A stretch of DNA of 64,000 nucleotides from Planctomycetota bacterium (GTDB taxonomy: Bacteria > Planctomycetota > Phycisphaerae > Sedimentisphaerales > Anaerobacaceae). Location: NCBI GenBank assembly GCA_019456255.1, contig VRUG01000005.1, positions 113,416-177,415 on the forward strand, written 5' to 3'. Under the pieces are notes generated by a model. It worked only from the letters and a program-made list of their open reading frames with translations. It was not told where the DNA came from and ran no database searches. Below, in pieces: positions 26,801 to 36,228 of the stretch. A program made the translations under genes and the position numbers. Numbering within the stretch: the first letter of the stretch is position 1; each line of letters starts with the position of its first letter.

Positions 26801-27652
26801 GTGAAGGTTATAGTCGCAAAAAATTGCGGGTTTTGTCATGGTGTTAAAAATGCCATAAGTGCCGCTGAAAAAATATTGAAGCAGGAGGACGATGTCCATT
26901 GTCTGGGGTCAATTATTCATAATAAAGATGTAGTTGAGCAGTTGGCAAAAGCCGGGCTTAAAACTGTTGACGATGTCGAAAAAATAAAATCAGGCACGGT
27001 TCTTATACGTTCCCACGGTGCAGCACCGGTACAGATAGACAGGCTCAAAGAAAAAGGGCTCAAAATTATTGATGCTACCTGTGTGTTGGTCAAAAAGGTC
27101 CAGAAAATAGCCATCGAACTTGAGTCGCAAGGCTACAAAGTAGTTGTTATCGGTGACGTAAATCACCCCGAGGTGCAGGCTGTTGTGGGCTGTGTGTCGA
27201 ATGTTGCTGTTGTTGCAGATGAGTCGGATTTGTCTAATTTGCCTGAAAATGAAAAGCTGGGAATCCTCTGTCAGACCACAAAAGGGCCTGAATACTTCGG
27301 AGATATGCTCCACGCGATTGCCTCACATGGCTTTAAAGAGCTAAAAGTCATTAATACACTATGCAAGGAAACGATAAGAAGGCAGCAGTCAGCGGTTGAA
27401 ATCTGCAAAAAAGTCGACATAATGATCGTCCTTGGGGGGCTGGCAAGTGCCAATACACGCACATTGGCAAAACTTTGCAAAAAATACAATAATCAAACCT
27501 TTCACTTGCAAAATTGGAAGGAATTTGATACAAAAGTGCTTTTTGGCAAAACCAATGTCGGCGTAACTGCTGGCGCCTCTACCCCGGAGTGGGTAATTGA
27601 CGAATTTGTCAAGAATTTAGAGGCTTTTGACGAAACAAAAGACTCCGAATAA
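26801..27652 (+). CDS. ispH: 4-hydroxy-3-methylbut-2-enyl diphosphate reductase
   Basis: 283 aa from a GTG with AAGGG 8 nt upstream; a TTG two codons earlier is possible. Cluster cysteines are in NCGFCHGV, DATCVLV and NTLCKETIRRQ. HNKDVVE and RSHGA carry the substrate histidines, and GASTPEWVI is the C-terminal signature. The usual DATCP has valine in place of proline here. It reduces HMBPP to IPP and DMAPP, the last step of the MEP isoprenoid pathway. Confidence 0.96.
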   Translation: MKVIVAKNCGFCHGVKNAISAAEKILKQEDDVHCLGSIIHNKDVVEQLAKAGLKTVDDVEKIKSGTVLIRSHGAAPVQIDRLKEKGLKIIDATCVLVKKVQKIAIELESQGYKVVVIGDVNHPEVQAVVGCVSNVAVVADESDLSNLPENEKLGILCQTTKGPEYFGDMLHAIASHGFKELKVINTLCKETIRRQQSAVEICKKVDIMIVLGGLASANTRTLAKLCKKYNNQTFHLQNWKEFDTKVLFGKTNVGVTAGASTPEWVIDEFVKNLEAFDETKDSE

Positions 27653-27802
27653 AACGAATTTTACATTGGCTGCGTAGGTCAATGGTGGTTATAGAAAAAA
27701 TTGTTAACCTTAGATTACAGTGCCGTGGGCACGATGGCTTATCAGCGTAAATGTGGGGCGCTGGCAGGTCAGTATAAAAGACTCCACAGAGGAATTTGAT
27801 TT

Positions 27803-29833
27803 ATGGTAGACAGAAATATAGTTAACAAATTGGGGATGTCGCAGGAAAAAATCGACCAGCAGGTCAGTGAGATGTTTGGTGAAACAGAAACTCAGTTACT
27901 CGAAGAAGCGCTGACGTCAAAAGTTGACAATCGTCTTCCGGGAGCAATTCTTAAAGGTACAATTATTTCCCAAATCGGTAATGATGTTATTGTTGAGATT
28001 GGTCTCAAAAGTGAGGGATTTGTCGATGCGAGTGAATTTGATGACCCTGATGAAATAGAAGCAGGAAAAGAGATTGAAGTTCTTCTTGAAGATACAGATT
28101 CAGGCGGGGGACTTATCCCGCTAAGTAAGCGTAAAGCCGACCGCATAAGAGGATGGGAAACCATCATCAACACCAAGAAGGAAGGTGACATTGTCAAGGG
28201 CAGAGTAATCAGACGCATCAAAGGTGGCCTGCTTGTCGATATTGGAGTGCCGGTATTCCTGCCTGCATCGCAGGTTGATATTCGTAAGCCCGGTGACATC
28301 AGCAGATTCATCGGTAAGGAAATTGATGCACAAATTCTTAAAATTGACGTCGAGGGGCGCAACATCGTTGTCTCAAGGCGTAAGCTTATAGAAGAAGAAC
28401 GTCGCAGCAGCAAGGAAAGTATCCTGAAAGAGATCGAGGCTGGACAGATTCGAAAAGGTGTTGTAAAGAATATCGCAGATTTCGGTGTCTTTGTCGACCT
28501 GGGCGGACTTGACGGTCTGCTGCACATCTCAGATTTAAGCTGGGGAAGAATTTCACATCCATCGGAAGTTGTTGAACTTGACCAGGAAATCGAATGTGTC
28601 GTCATTGGTGTCGACAAAAAGAGTGAGAAAATCTCTCTGGGACTAAAGCAAAAGACCGCCAGTCCGTGGGAAAAGGTTGTAGAAAATTACCGGATTGGTT
28701 CACGAGTCAAGGGCAAAGTTGTAAATGTGATGAACTATGGTGTGTTTATTCGCCTTGAAGATGGAATTGAAGGCCTTGTCCATATTAGCGAAATGAGCTG
28801 GACAAAACGACTTAACCATCCGAGTGAAATTTTAAATGTTGGCGATGAAATTGAAGTTATTGTTCTGGATGTTAACAAGGACAAACAGGAAATCTCATTA
28901 GGATTAAAACAGACAGAGATAAATCCGTGGGAAGTAGCTTCACAGAAATATCCAGTTGGAACAATTGTCACCGCAGCGGTTAGAAGCCTCACTAATTTTG
29001 GTGCCTTTGTCGAAATCGAAGAAGGTGTCGACGGGATGATACATATTTCCGATTTGAGCTGGACAAGGAAATACAGCCATCCGAGCGAAGCTCTCCAAAA
29101 AGGGCAGGAAATAAAATGTGTTGTCCTGGAAATAAACGAAGAAAAACGACGAATATCTTTGGGTATTAAACAGCTTGTTGAGGACCCATGGGTTAGAGCT
29201 ATTCCGGAAAAGTATATTCCAGGCCATATCATCAAGGGCAAGATAACTAAAATCACAAACTTTGGCGCATTTGTCGAACTTGAACCGGACCTTGAAGGTT
29301 TGCTCCATATCTCTGAGCTTGCTGACCATAAAATTGACAAGCCTCAGGATATCGTTAAAGAAGACGAAGAGATTGAAGTTAAGATTCTAAAGGTTGACAC
29401 AGATGCCCGTAAGATAGGTTTGAGTTTGCGAAGAGCTCAGTGGGCAGCCGAAGAAGCCGGCGAGGGCAAGGCTAAGGAAAGTCCAAGTCCAAAAGTCGAA
29501 GTACAAGAGGCTCCGGAAGCGCATACGGTTTTGTCAAACACAGATGTTGACAAACTCGAAGATAAAGGCGAAGAAGCTAAAGATACAGCTGACGCAGAGC
29601 CTGTAGCTGAAGAAGCTAAAGATACTGCCGCAGACACAGAGCCTGCAACTGAAGAAGCTAAAGATACTGCCGCAGACGCAGAACCTGCAGCTGAAGAAGC
29701 TAAAGATACTGCCGCAGACGCAGAGCCTACAGATGAAGAAGCTAAAGATTCCGCTGATAGTGACAAAAGCTCAGAATCTGATGACCAGGAAGAAAAAACA
29801 GAACAGGTTGCTGACGCTGATACCGATAAATAA
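27803..29833 (+). CDS. rpsA: 30S ribosomal protein S1 with an acidic repetitive C-terminal tail
   Basis: 676 aa with six S1/OB domains between residues about 45 and 545; the four C-terminal ones are the most regular (FGVFVDLGGLDGLLHISDLSW, YGVFIRLEDGIEGLVHISEMSW and so on). S1 binds mRNA leaders at the ribosome. From about residue 590 the protein ends in five EEAKDTAADAEPAA-like units, a low-complexity Ala/Glu/Asp tail absent from typical S1. The tail is encoded by a 42-bp tandem repeat. The gene is 150 nt after ispH and probably has its own promoter. Confidence 0.94.
   Translation: MVDRNIVNKLGMSQEKIDQQVSEMFGETETQLLEEALTSKVDNRLPGAILKGTIISQIGNDVIVEIGLKSEGFVDASEFDDPDEIEAGKEIEVLLEDTDSGGGLIPLSKRKADRIRGWETIINTKKEGDIVKGRVIRRIKGGLLVDIGVPVFLPASQVDIRKPGDISRFIGKEIDAQILKIDVEGRNIVVSRRKLIEEERRSSKESILKEIEAGQIRKGVVKNIADFGVFVDLGGLDGLLHISDLSWGRISHPSEVVELDQEIECVVIGVDKKSEKISLGLKQKTASPWEKVVENYRIGSRVKGKVVNVMNYGVFIRLEDGIEGLVHISEMSWTKRLNHPSEILNVGDEIEVIVLDVNKDKQEISLGLKQTEINPWEVASQKYPVGTIVTAAVRSLTNFGAFVEIEEGVDGMIHISDLSWTRKYSHPSEALQKGQEIKCVVLEINEEKRRISLGIKQLVEDPWVRAIPEKYIPGHIIKGKITKITNFGAFVELEPDLEGLLHISELADHKIDKPQDIVKEDEEIEVKILKVDTDARKIGLSLRRAQWAAEEAGEGKAKESPSPKVEVQEAPEAHTVLSNTDVDKLEDKGEEAKDTADAEPVAEEAKDTAADTEPATEEAKDTAADAEPAAEEAKDTAADAEPTDEEAKDSADSDKSSESDDQEEKTEQVADADTDK
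29570..29764 (+). repeat. 42-bp tandem repeat in the rpsA 3' end
   Basis: Five in-frame units begin with GAAGAAGCTAAAGAT at 29570, 29609, 29651, 29693 and 29735. The three central units are 42 bp and differ by only a few bases; the first is 39 bp and the last is partial. Near identity indicates recent slippage or unequal recombination. Confidence 0.9.
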
Positions 29834-29959
29834 GGGTTAACCCTTAATATTAATTATCTGCGTTTTACTTGCTAAACCAAAGGGCATATTTGACCGATAC
29901 CGCATACAGGTCAGGACGGAAAGTTGCCGTCCTATAAACTGATGAGGTAAAAGTTAAAT

Positions 29960-30829
29960 GTGCCCTTTATAGTTGAAGCCGGAAGGCTTTTGACTGGGCA
30001 GGAGCAAGCTATCGTTTTTGACGCCACCATAAAAGGTTATCTAAAAGAGATTGATGCTGCCTCTCTGCTTTCACCCGAAGAAGAGAGAGAATTAGCTTTA
30101 AAAGTAATCGAAGATAATGACCCTCTTGCAAGGGACCTCCTGGTTCGAAGCAATCTTAGACTCGTCGTTAGTATCGCGAAAAAATTTACCGGCAGGGGAA
30201 TGGGACTTAGCGACCTGATTGAGGACGGAAATTTAGGCCTTATAAAAGCAGTTGACTATTATGACCCGGACCGCGGAACACGATTCAGCACTTATGCAGC
30301 GTGGTGGATAAAGCAGAGTATCAAAAGAGCATTGCTGACAAACATCAGGCCTGTACATATACCAACATATATGGTGACATTGATAAATCAGTGGAGGCAC
30401 ATATTCGCCGAACTTACAAACAAACGAGGCAGGGCGCCGAAGATTGAGGAAATGGCAAACTTAATGGACCTGTCGTTGCGAAAAGCAAAAATTATACATG
30501 ATGTTGTCAAAGTTCTAAGTACCATAAAAGATACCGCGGGCGCTGACACAGATGATGAGGAAACACCAGGGCTGGCTTTGGAGGACCATAATGCTTCTCG
30601 ACCGGAAGAGGCATTGGAGAGTGATGAAGAGAACGTGAAGGTTTTGAGCCTTCTCGAAGAAATGGATTCGCGAGAATCTGAGATCATTAGGCTCCATTAT
30701 GGCCTAAACGGGGACAAACCCATGCCCTTAAAGGATATCGGGGATAAAATGGGCCTCACCAGAGAGCGAATCAGGCAAATTATGCGGGGCGCACTTACAA
30801 ATCTATACGAATATATGAGCGAAGAATAG
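29960..30829 (+). CDS. RNA polymerase sigma factor, sigma-70 family (RpoD/RpoS type)
   Basis: 289 aa from GTG. Region 1.2 is near residues 25-55 (IKGYLKEIDAASLLSPEEE). Region 2 has NLRLVVSIAKKF, DLIEDGNLGLIKAVDYYDPDRGTRFSTYAAWWIKQSI (promoter -10 recognition), region 3 follows, and region 4 ends with LKDIGDKMGLTRERIRQI, the -35-binding helix-turn-helix. It lacks region 1.1 and the non-conserved insert, so it is a short group 2-like factor, or the primary factor of this lineage. No anti-sigma gene is adjacent. Confidence 0.93.
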   Translation: MPFIVEAGRLLTGQEQAIVFDATIKGYLKEIDAASLLSPEEERELALKVIEDNDPLARDLLVRSNLRLVVSIAKKFTGRGMGLSDLIEDGNLGLIKAVDYYDPDRGTRFSTYAAWWIKQSIKRALLTNIRPVHIPTYMVTLINQWRHIFAELTNKRGRAPKIEEMANLMDLSLRKAKIIHDVVKVLSTIKDTAGADTDDEETPGLALEDHNASRPEEALESDEENVKVLSLLEEMDSRESEIIRLHYGLNGDKPMPLKDIGDKMGLTRERIRQIMRGALTNLYEYMSEE

Positions 30830-30853
30830 TCACAAACCACAACTCAATAACAC

Positions 30854-30881
30854 TTGCATTTCTCAAGATTTATATGATAAT
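30854..30881 (+). promoter_or_regulatory. Possible apt-aroB-aldolase promoter
   Basis: TTGCAT (30854-30859) and GATAAT (30876-30881) are 16 bp apart, about 63 bp before apt. Confidence 0.45.
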
Positions 30882-30944
30882 GGCCTGCCTAATAGGCTAT
30901 TGGTACGTCTCAATCGATATAATAGCGGGTAAGGAGTAAGATAA

Positions 30945-31472
30945 ATGGCAAATGAAATTGACTTGAAGCAATATATTCGCGATATACCGGATTGGCCTAA
31001 AGAGGGGATTCTGTTCCGCGATATTACGCCCTTGTTAGCTAACCCCGACGCTCTCAATAGTGCAGTCGAAGCTTTGTGTGAAAGTTTTAAGGATTCCGAT
31101 ATCGATTATGTCGCCGCTGTCGAGGCCAGAGGGTTTATATTCGGCGTCGCAGTTGCGGATAAACTTAATGTAGGCTTTATTCCTATTAGAAAAAAAGGTA
31201 AGCTCCCTTTCAAAACGCAAAGCATTACATACGATTTGGAGTATGGCAGTGACACATTGGAAGTTCATGAGGACGCGGTCAATGTCGGAGACAAGGTTTT
31301 GATGGTTGATGATTTATTGGCTACCGGCGGAACAATGAAAGCCGCCTGTGAACTTATAGAAAAAATCGGCGGACAAATTGTTGCTATTACCTGTCTTATT
31401 GAGTTGGCTTTCTTGCCAGGCAGAGAAAAATTACCAGGCTATGATATTAAAACAATTATCTCTTATGATTAA
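30945..31472 (+). CDS. apt: Adenine phosphoribosyltransferase
   Basis: A 175-aa type I PRTase. FRDITPLLANP is the family N-terminal motif. VEARGFIFGVAVA and the PRPP loop VLMVDDLLATGGTMKAA near residue 123 complete the signature. It salvages adenine to AMP. The ATG follows an AAGGAG-like site. It is 15 nt before aroB, so the three genes to 33544 look cotranscribed. Confidence 0.95.
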   Translation: MANEIDLKQYIRDIPDWPKEGILFRDITPLLANPDALNSAVEALCESFKDSDIDYVAAVEARGFIFGVAVADKLNVGFIPIRKKGKLPFKTQSITYDLEYGSDTLEVHEDAVNVGDKVLMVDDLLATGGTMKAACELIEKIGGQIVAITCLIELAFLPGREKLPGYDIKTIISYD

Positions 31473-31487
31473 TAGATTTTAGAACTT

Positions 31488-32588
31488 ATGAATGAAATTA
31501 AAGTTAAAATACCAGCAGTAAAAGCATCAAGCTACACTATAAAGATTGGCGCCAACATACTCGAATCTTTATGGGAGCAGATAGATTCTGCCTTTAAAGA
31601 ACATAACAAGTTTGTAGTCACCGATAGCAATTTAGTTTCAGCCGGACATTTAACCAAACTCATCGGCCAACGCGATATCGAGACTTACGTGATAGAGCCG
31701 CCGGGAGAAACTTCCAAAAATATAAATACGCTGACTTCAATAATCGAAGCGATGGAAAAGGCATGTCTGGGAAGAGACACCGTAGTAATAGCTCTTGGAG
31801 GCGGAACCGTCGGAGACATCGCCGGTTTTGCAGCTTCGATTTTCAAAAGAGGTGTGCCGGTTGTCCAGATACCTACCACTACGGTCGCTCAGGCAGATTC
31901 TTCTGTCGGAGGAAAAACAGGGGTTGATTCAACTATCAGCAAAAATGCTTTCGGTACCTTTTGGCATCCCGCCGCTGTCTATATTGATGTTGCCCTCTTA
32001 GATACGCTCGATGACAGGCAGTTCAGAGCCGGGCTTGTTGAATCCGTAAAACACGCACTTATCGCAGACGCAAAATATTTTGACTACCTCGAAACCAATA
32101 TTGACGCGATTTTGCAGCGAGAGCCCGATGTTCTTGAGAAAATGGCCTGTTTCAATTGCAGGATAAAAGCCTCAGTGGCCCAGGCCGACCCAATGGAAAA
32201 AAATCAGCGAAGAATGCTAAATTATGGCCATACCGTCGGCCATGCCGTCGAATCGGCAAGCGGATTCGATTTACTGCACGGAGAGGCCATTTCAATAGGA
32301 ATAATCGCCGCTGGCCTTATCGAAATCGAGATGGGATTGGCAAAAACTGACAGGCTCGACAGGGTCAAAAGCATCCTGAAAAAGCTTAATATGCCCACAA
32401 CTCTACCTTTAGCATTGACTAAGGGCCAGATTTTGGGTATTATACGCATGGACAAAAAATCGGTCAATAAATGGCCTAAATTCGCCTTGATTGAGAAAAT
32501 CGGGCGTATCTATCGCCAAAATGAGCAGTGGGCTCATGATGTTGACCAGCAGATAGTGGAAAAAGTATTAGATAAGCTTTATGAATAA
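31488..32588 (+). CDS. aroB: 3-dehydroquinate synthase (AroB family)
   Basis: 366 aa. NAD-binding ALGGGTVGDIAGFAA near residue 104, PTTTVAQADSSVGGKTGVD, AGLVESVKHALI, and metal-binding histidines in NYGHTVGHAVES and LLHGEAISIG agree with dehydroquinate synthase. It converts DAHP to dehydroquinate in the shikimate pathway. The sugar-cyclase relatives (EEVS, DOI synthase) share the fold, but the motifs here look like the primary enzyme. It is followed 11 nt later by a DRE-TIM aldolase. Confidence 0.92.
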   Translation: MNEIKVKIPAVKASSYTIKIGANILESLWEQIDSAFKEHNKFVVTDSNLVSAGHLTKLIGQRDIETYVIEPPGETSKNINTLTSIIEAMEKACLGRDTVVIALGGGTVGDIAGFAASIFKRGVPVVQIPTTTVAQADSSVGGKTGVDSTISKNAFGTFWHPAAVYIDVALLDTLDDRQFRAGLVESVKHALIADAKYFDYLETNIDAILQREPDVLEKMACFNCRIKASVAQADPMEKNQRRMLNYGHTVGHAVESASGFDLLHGEAISIGIIAAGLIEIEMGLAKTDRLDRVKSILKKLNMPTTLPLALTKGQILGIIRMDKKSVNKWPKFALIEKIGRIYRQNEQWAHDVDQQIVEKVLDKLYE

Positions 32589-32599
32589 GGGTAATTGAC

Positions 32600-33544
32600 A
32601 TGTACAGAGAACAAATAAAAGTGCTCGATTGCACAATCAGAGACGGTGGTCTTATAAACAACCATTACTTTACCGACGAATTCGTCCGGGCTATATACAA
32701 GGCTCTTTCAGAGAGCGGAATTGATTATATGGAAATGGGTTATCGCTGCAGCAGAGAACTCTTCCCGCCCAAGGATTTTGGTGCGTGGAAATACTGCGAT
32801 GACGATAAGATCAGAGAAATTACTGATGGCATCGAGTCGAATGTCAAGCTCAGTATAATGGTTGACGCTCACAGAGTTAAAGAGCAGATTTTCGCACCGA
32901 TGGACGAGAGCCCCATCGACCTGATTCGCGTGGCAAGCTATGTCAAAGATATGGACAAGGCTATCGAGCTTGTAAATAAAACACACGACCTGGGTTACGA
33001 AACCACGGTTAATATAATGGCTCTTTCAAAAGAAAATGAGCCTGAAATCATTGAAGCTCTCGACCAATTGGCAAAATCCCCTGTGGACGTTGTCTATGTT
33101 GTCGATAGTTTCGGTGCTATGTATTGCGAACCGATTGAATACATGACGAAGCTTTTCAAAGAAAGGCTGCCGGGCAAGGAAATCGGAGTTCACTGTCACA
33201 ACAACCAACAGCTGGCATTCGGAAATACCATCGAGGGTATTATCCATGGTGCAAATTATCTTGACGGCTCTTTGTTTGGAATCGGCAGGGGCCCTGGCAA
33301 CTGCTGTCTCGAATTGCTGATAGGGTTCTTGAAAAATCCAAAATTCAAACTCGGACCAATCCTAAAAGCCATTCAGGACCATATGCTCCCAATGCGAGAA
33401 GAAATTGAATGGGGCTACCTTATACCTTATCTGATAACCGGTATTCTCAATGAGCATCCACGCTCGGCAATAGCTATCCGACAAACAGAGGACAAGGACA
33501 AGTATGCCGAGTTCTACCAGAATATGATAGACGTTATGGACTGA
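32600..33544 (+). CDS. DRE-TIM metallolyase (HMG-CoA lyase-like / 4-hydroxy-2-oxovalerate aldolase-like)
   Basis: A 314-aa TIM barrel. The N-terminal LDCTIRDGGLINN carries the DRE-type metal/catalytic motif (here IRDGG). HCHNNQQLAFGNTIEG holds the metal histidines, and GIGRGPGNCCLE is the glycine-rich end motif. The family makes or breaks C-C bonds next to a 2-oxo acid. Members with the RDGG form often sit in polysaccharide or unusual-sugar clusters. The substrate is unknown. It follows aroB closely and overlaps the convergent prmC by 11 nt. Confidence 0.85.
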   Translation: MYREQIKVLDCTIRDGGLINNHYFTDEFVRAIYKALSESGIDYMEMGYRCSRELFPPKDFGAWKYCDDDKIREITDGIESNVKLSIMVDAHRVKEQIFAPMDESPIDLIRVASYVKDMDKAIELVNKTHDLGYETTVNIMALSKENEPEIIEALDQLAKSPVDVVYVVDSFGAMYCEPIEYMTKLFKERLPGKEIGVHCHNNQQLAFGNTIEGIIHGANYLDGSLFGIGRGPGNCCLELLIGFLKNPKFKLGPILKAIQDHMLPMREEIEWGYLIPYLITGILNEHPRSAIAIRQTEDKDKYAEFYQNMIDVMD

Positions 33545-34436
33545 TATCCAGTTTTGGCGGTCCGGATTTTTTCTTTGCGGTGACGATTCGGTCATTATTG
33601 CTAAGGTCTTTCTCGACAGTAATTTCAGTAAAGCAATTTACCTGCTCCAGCAGTTCTCTAACCGCTTGTCCCTGACGATAACCTGTTTCCATTATCAATG
33701 CGCCGTCAGGTTTTAGGAAGTCATCGACCTTTTCGCATATACGCTTATAAACGTCCAGCCCGTCTACCCCCGCCAAAAGTGCCTCTTTAGGCTCATAGTC
33801 GCGAACATTTTTGTCGAGCGTTTCAAATTCCGAATCACTTACATACGGAGGATTGCAAACGATTAGGTCAAACTTACCACTGTCAAGCTGCGGGACGACC
33901 GGGTCAAATAGATCTCCGCACAATAATTTGACGCGCCCGCCCAACTGATGTTTCTCAATATTTTTAGCTGCTATCTTCAAAGCCGAATCGCTAATATCTG
34001 TCGCGATTATTTTCCCCGTGACAAAGTTTTTTGCGATTGCCGTCGCGATGCAGCCGCTGCCCGTGCATAAGTCACAAACAAACTGCTCACCGCTGCGCTG
34101 CCTTAAAAATTCTATCGCCCGCTCGACAAGCAGCTCCGTCTCGGGCCTGGGAATTAAACAGTCCGGCGTAATCTCCAGCTCCAAAGAGTAAAATTCGGTT
34201 TTGCCTATAAGATACTGCACAGGCTCATTTTGCCCGGCACGTTTGACCAGCTCGCGAAGCTTGTCCCGCACCTCTTCGCTGACAACGGTGTCGAATTGTG
34301 TGTAAAGCTCGATTCTTCTTATCCCAAGGACATCGCCAAGCAGAAGCTCAGCGCTAAACCGTGCAGGCTCGATACCTTTCTCGGTAAAATAATCCGTAAC
34401 CCAGTTAAGAAGTTTTTGTATTGTCCACTGTTCCAT
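33534..34436 (-). CDS. prmC: Release factor glutamine methyltransferase
   Basis: A 300-aa class I SAM methyltransferase. The N-terminal helical domain (1-80) precedes the SAM loop VCDLCTGSGCIATAIA near residue 119 and the active-site motif NPPYVSDSEF, which defines PrmC and its relatives. It methylates the GGQ glutamine of RF1 and RF2. It is last in the minus-strand group from glyS. The usual neighbour prfA is not here. Confidence 0.95.
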   Translation of the reverse strand: MEQWTIQKLLNWVTDYFTEKGIEPARFSAELLLGDVLGIRRIELYTQFDTVVSEEVRDKLRELVKRAGQNEPVQYLIGKTEFYSLELEITPDCLIPRPETELLVERAIEFLRQRSGEQFVCDLCTGSGCIATAIAKNFVTGKIIATDISDSALKIAAKNIEKHQLGGRVKLLCGDLFDPVVPQLDSGKFDLIVCNPPYVSDSEFETLDKNVRDYEPKEALLAGVDGLDVYKRICEKVDDFLKPDGALIMETGYRQGQAVRELLEQVNCFTEITVEKDLSNNDRIVTAKKKSGPPKLDISP

Positions 34437-34480
34437 TTAAGGCTAACTTTAAAAGATAAACAAAATACTTACAACAGCTT

Positions 34481-35992
34481 TCAGATATAAACCTTGTCCA
34501 TCATCCGCGGGAACGCGATGCACTGCCTGATATGTTTCTCACCGGTTATCCAGGCAACCGTTCTTTCAACCCCCAGACCAAACCCGCCATGAGGCACCGA
34601 ACCGTACCTCCGAAGGTCCAGATACCACTGATAATCTTCCGCCTCCAACCCCTGAGCTTCAATCCGTGCCGCCAGCAAATCGAAATCATCTTCCCTTGCC
34701 GAGCCGCCTATTATCTCGCCGAACCCCTTCGGTGCGAGCAAATCAAAATTTAAAACAACCTTTTCATTCTTGCGGTCAGCCTTCATGTAAAAAGCTTTCG
34801 TCTCCTTCGGATAGTGAGTGACAAATATAGGCTTATCATGCATCCGCGAAATAATAGTCTCGTCCGAACCGCCCAAATCCTTTCCCCATCGAAATTCCGC
34901 CGCCAACTCAGCATGTTTGGGATTGTTTTGGATTTTCGTATCAACTTCCGTTAATTCATTTTGCAGTTCGCTTAGTTCAGCGGCATTTTTGTCCTTCTGC
35001 CATTGCTTTAATTGACCCTTCTGCTGCTCTTCGAGTTCGCTGATACGGTTTTCGATTTCTGCCTTTCTACTTTGCAACTCTGTAAGCTCGCCAGCCATAA
35101 ACTCTTTCGTCTTCTCACCGGTCAGAATTTCAACAGCTTCGCTATACGTCAGCCTGTAAAATGGAGGCTTAATTTTTTCAAGTGCATCTATATCAACGCT
35201 GAGAGTTTCAAGCTGAGATTTATTTTGCTCAAGGACCTGCGCAACTATAAACGAAACAAAATTTTCCGCCAACTCCAAAAGACCATCCAAATCGATATAA
35301 GCAACCTCCGGTTCGACCATCCAGAATTCTGTCAGATGCCTGCGCGTTTTACTCTTTTCCGCCCGAAATGTAGGCCCAAAGCAATAGACCTTCCCATAAC
35401 TCATCGCCGCAGCTTCGACATGCAACTGACCCGTCTGAGTGAGATGTATTGGCGTGCCGAAATAATCAACCTCAAATAATGACTGCTTGTCCTCGCCGAC
35501 CATCGCCGTAAGTATCGGCGTATCTGTCAGCGTAAAGCCGTTATCATTGAAAAACCTTCGGATAGCATCTATCACCGTATGGCGAATCTTGCCGATACAC
35601 CATTGCCTCTGCGACCGCAAATGCAGATGACGGTGCTTTAACAAAAAATCAACGCCATGTGCCTTAGGCGTGATAGGATAATCAATCGCCGGCGAAACAA
35701 TTTTCGCGCCGGTAACCGCCAACTCAAAACCGCCAACACTTCTCTCTTCTACCCGGACGGTTCCTGTCACTGTCAGAGAAGATTCTGCGCCGAGACGTTT
35801 TAATTCTTCGAACACTTCGTCAGGTATCGCGCCCTTTTCAACAACGCACTGACAGAGCCCCGTACCGTCACGAACTACCAAAAACAGCACCTTCCCGCTT
35901 TTCCTGCCCCTGTAAAGCCAGCCCTGCAAAGTAACCTCTGCCCCGACATTGTCTTTCAAATTCGATATCGATGTTTTATTAGTCTCTGGCAT
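34481..35992 (-). CDS. asnS: Asparaginyl-tRNA synthetase with a coiled-coil insertion
   Basis: A 503-aa class IIb synthetase. The OB anticodon domain (residues 15-115) is followed by the catalytic domain with TGQLHVEAAAMSYGKVYCFGPTFRAE (motif 2 region) and GGFGLGVERTVAWITG (motif 3). Between about residues 292 and 364 there is an extra charged, heptad-like helix pair (ELQSRKAEIENRISELEEQ and so on) that the 466-aa E. coli enzyme lacks, which accounts for the extra length. AsnRS rather than AspRS is supported by the overall similarity, including KHRHLHLRSQRQW. Confidence 0.94.
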   Translation of the reverse strand: MPETNKTSISNLKDNVGAEVTLQGWLYRGRKSGKVLFLVVRDGTGLCQCVVEKGAIPDEVFEELKRLGAESSLTVTGTVRVEERSVGGFELAVTGAKIVSPAIDYPITPKAHGVDFLLKHRHLHLRSQRQWCIGKIRHTVIDAIRRFFNDNGFTLTDTPILTAMVGEDKQSLFEVDYFGTPIHLTQTGQLHVEAAAMSYGKVYCFGPTFRAEKSKTRRHLTEFWMVEPEVAYIDLDGLLELAENFVSFIVAQVLEQNKSQLETLSVDIDALEKIKPPFYRLTYSEAVEILTGEKTKEFMAGELTELQSRKAEIENRISELEEQQKGQLKQWQKDKNAAELSELQNELTEVDTKIQNNPKHAELAAEFRWGKDLGGSDETIISRMHDKPIFVTHYPKETKAFYMKADRKNEKVVLNFDLLAPKGFGEIIGGSAREDDFDLLAARIEAQGLEAEDYQWYLDLRRYGSVPHGGFGLGVERTVAWITGEKHIRQCIAFPRMMDKVYI

Positions 35993-36007
35993 ATTCGATT
36001 TTGCTTT

Positions 36008-36196
36008 CTATATTTTTTTCGGAATTATTGCCCATGCGATAAGATAAGTTAAAATGACCGGCACTATCGCTGTCACAAAGCAGAGAAATATCATGCCCAG
36101 TCTGATTAAAGTCGGGTCGACGTCGTATGTTTCACCAATACCTCCGCAAACGCCGAAAATTTTACTGTCCATATTTGACAGGTGTAGCTTTCGCAT
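36008..36196 (-). CDS. PspC-domain membrane protein
   Basis: 62 aa. The single PspC domain shows KIFGVCGGIGETYDVDPTLIRL then one membrane helix (residues about 35-57). Such proteins belong to envelope-stress or phage-shock systems. No pspA or pspB is near. It sits 15 nt upstream of asnS inside the glyS-prmC unit. Confidence 0.9.
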   Translation of the reverse strand: MRKLHLSNMDSKIFGVCGGIGETYDVDPTLIRLGMIFLCFVTAIVPVILTYLIAWAIIPKKI

Positions 36197-36228
36197 GTTC
36201 GCTCCTCTTTTGGTTTATATGTCACTCA

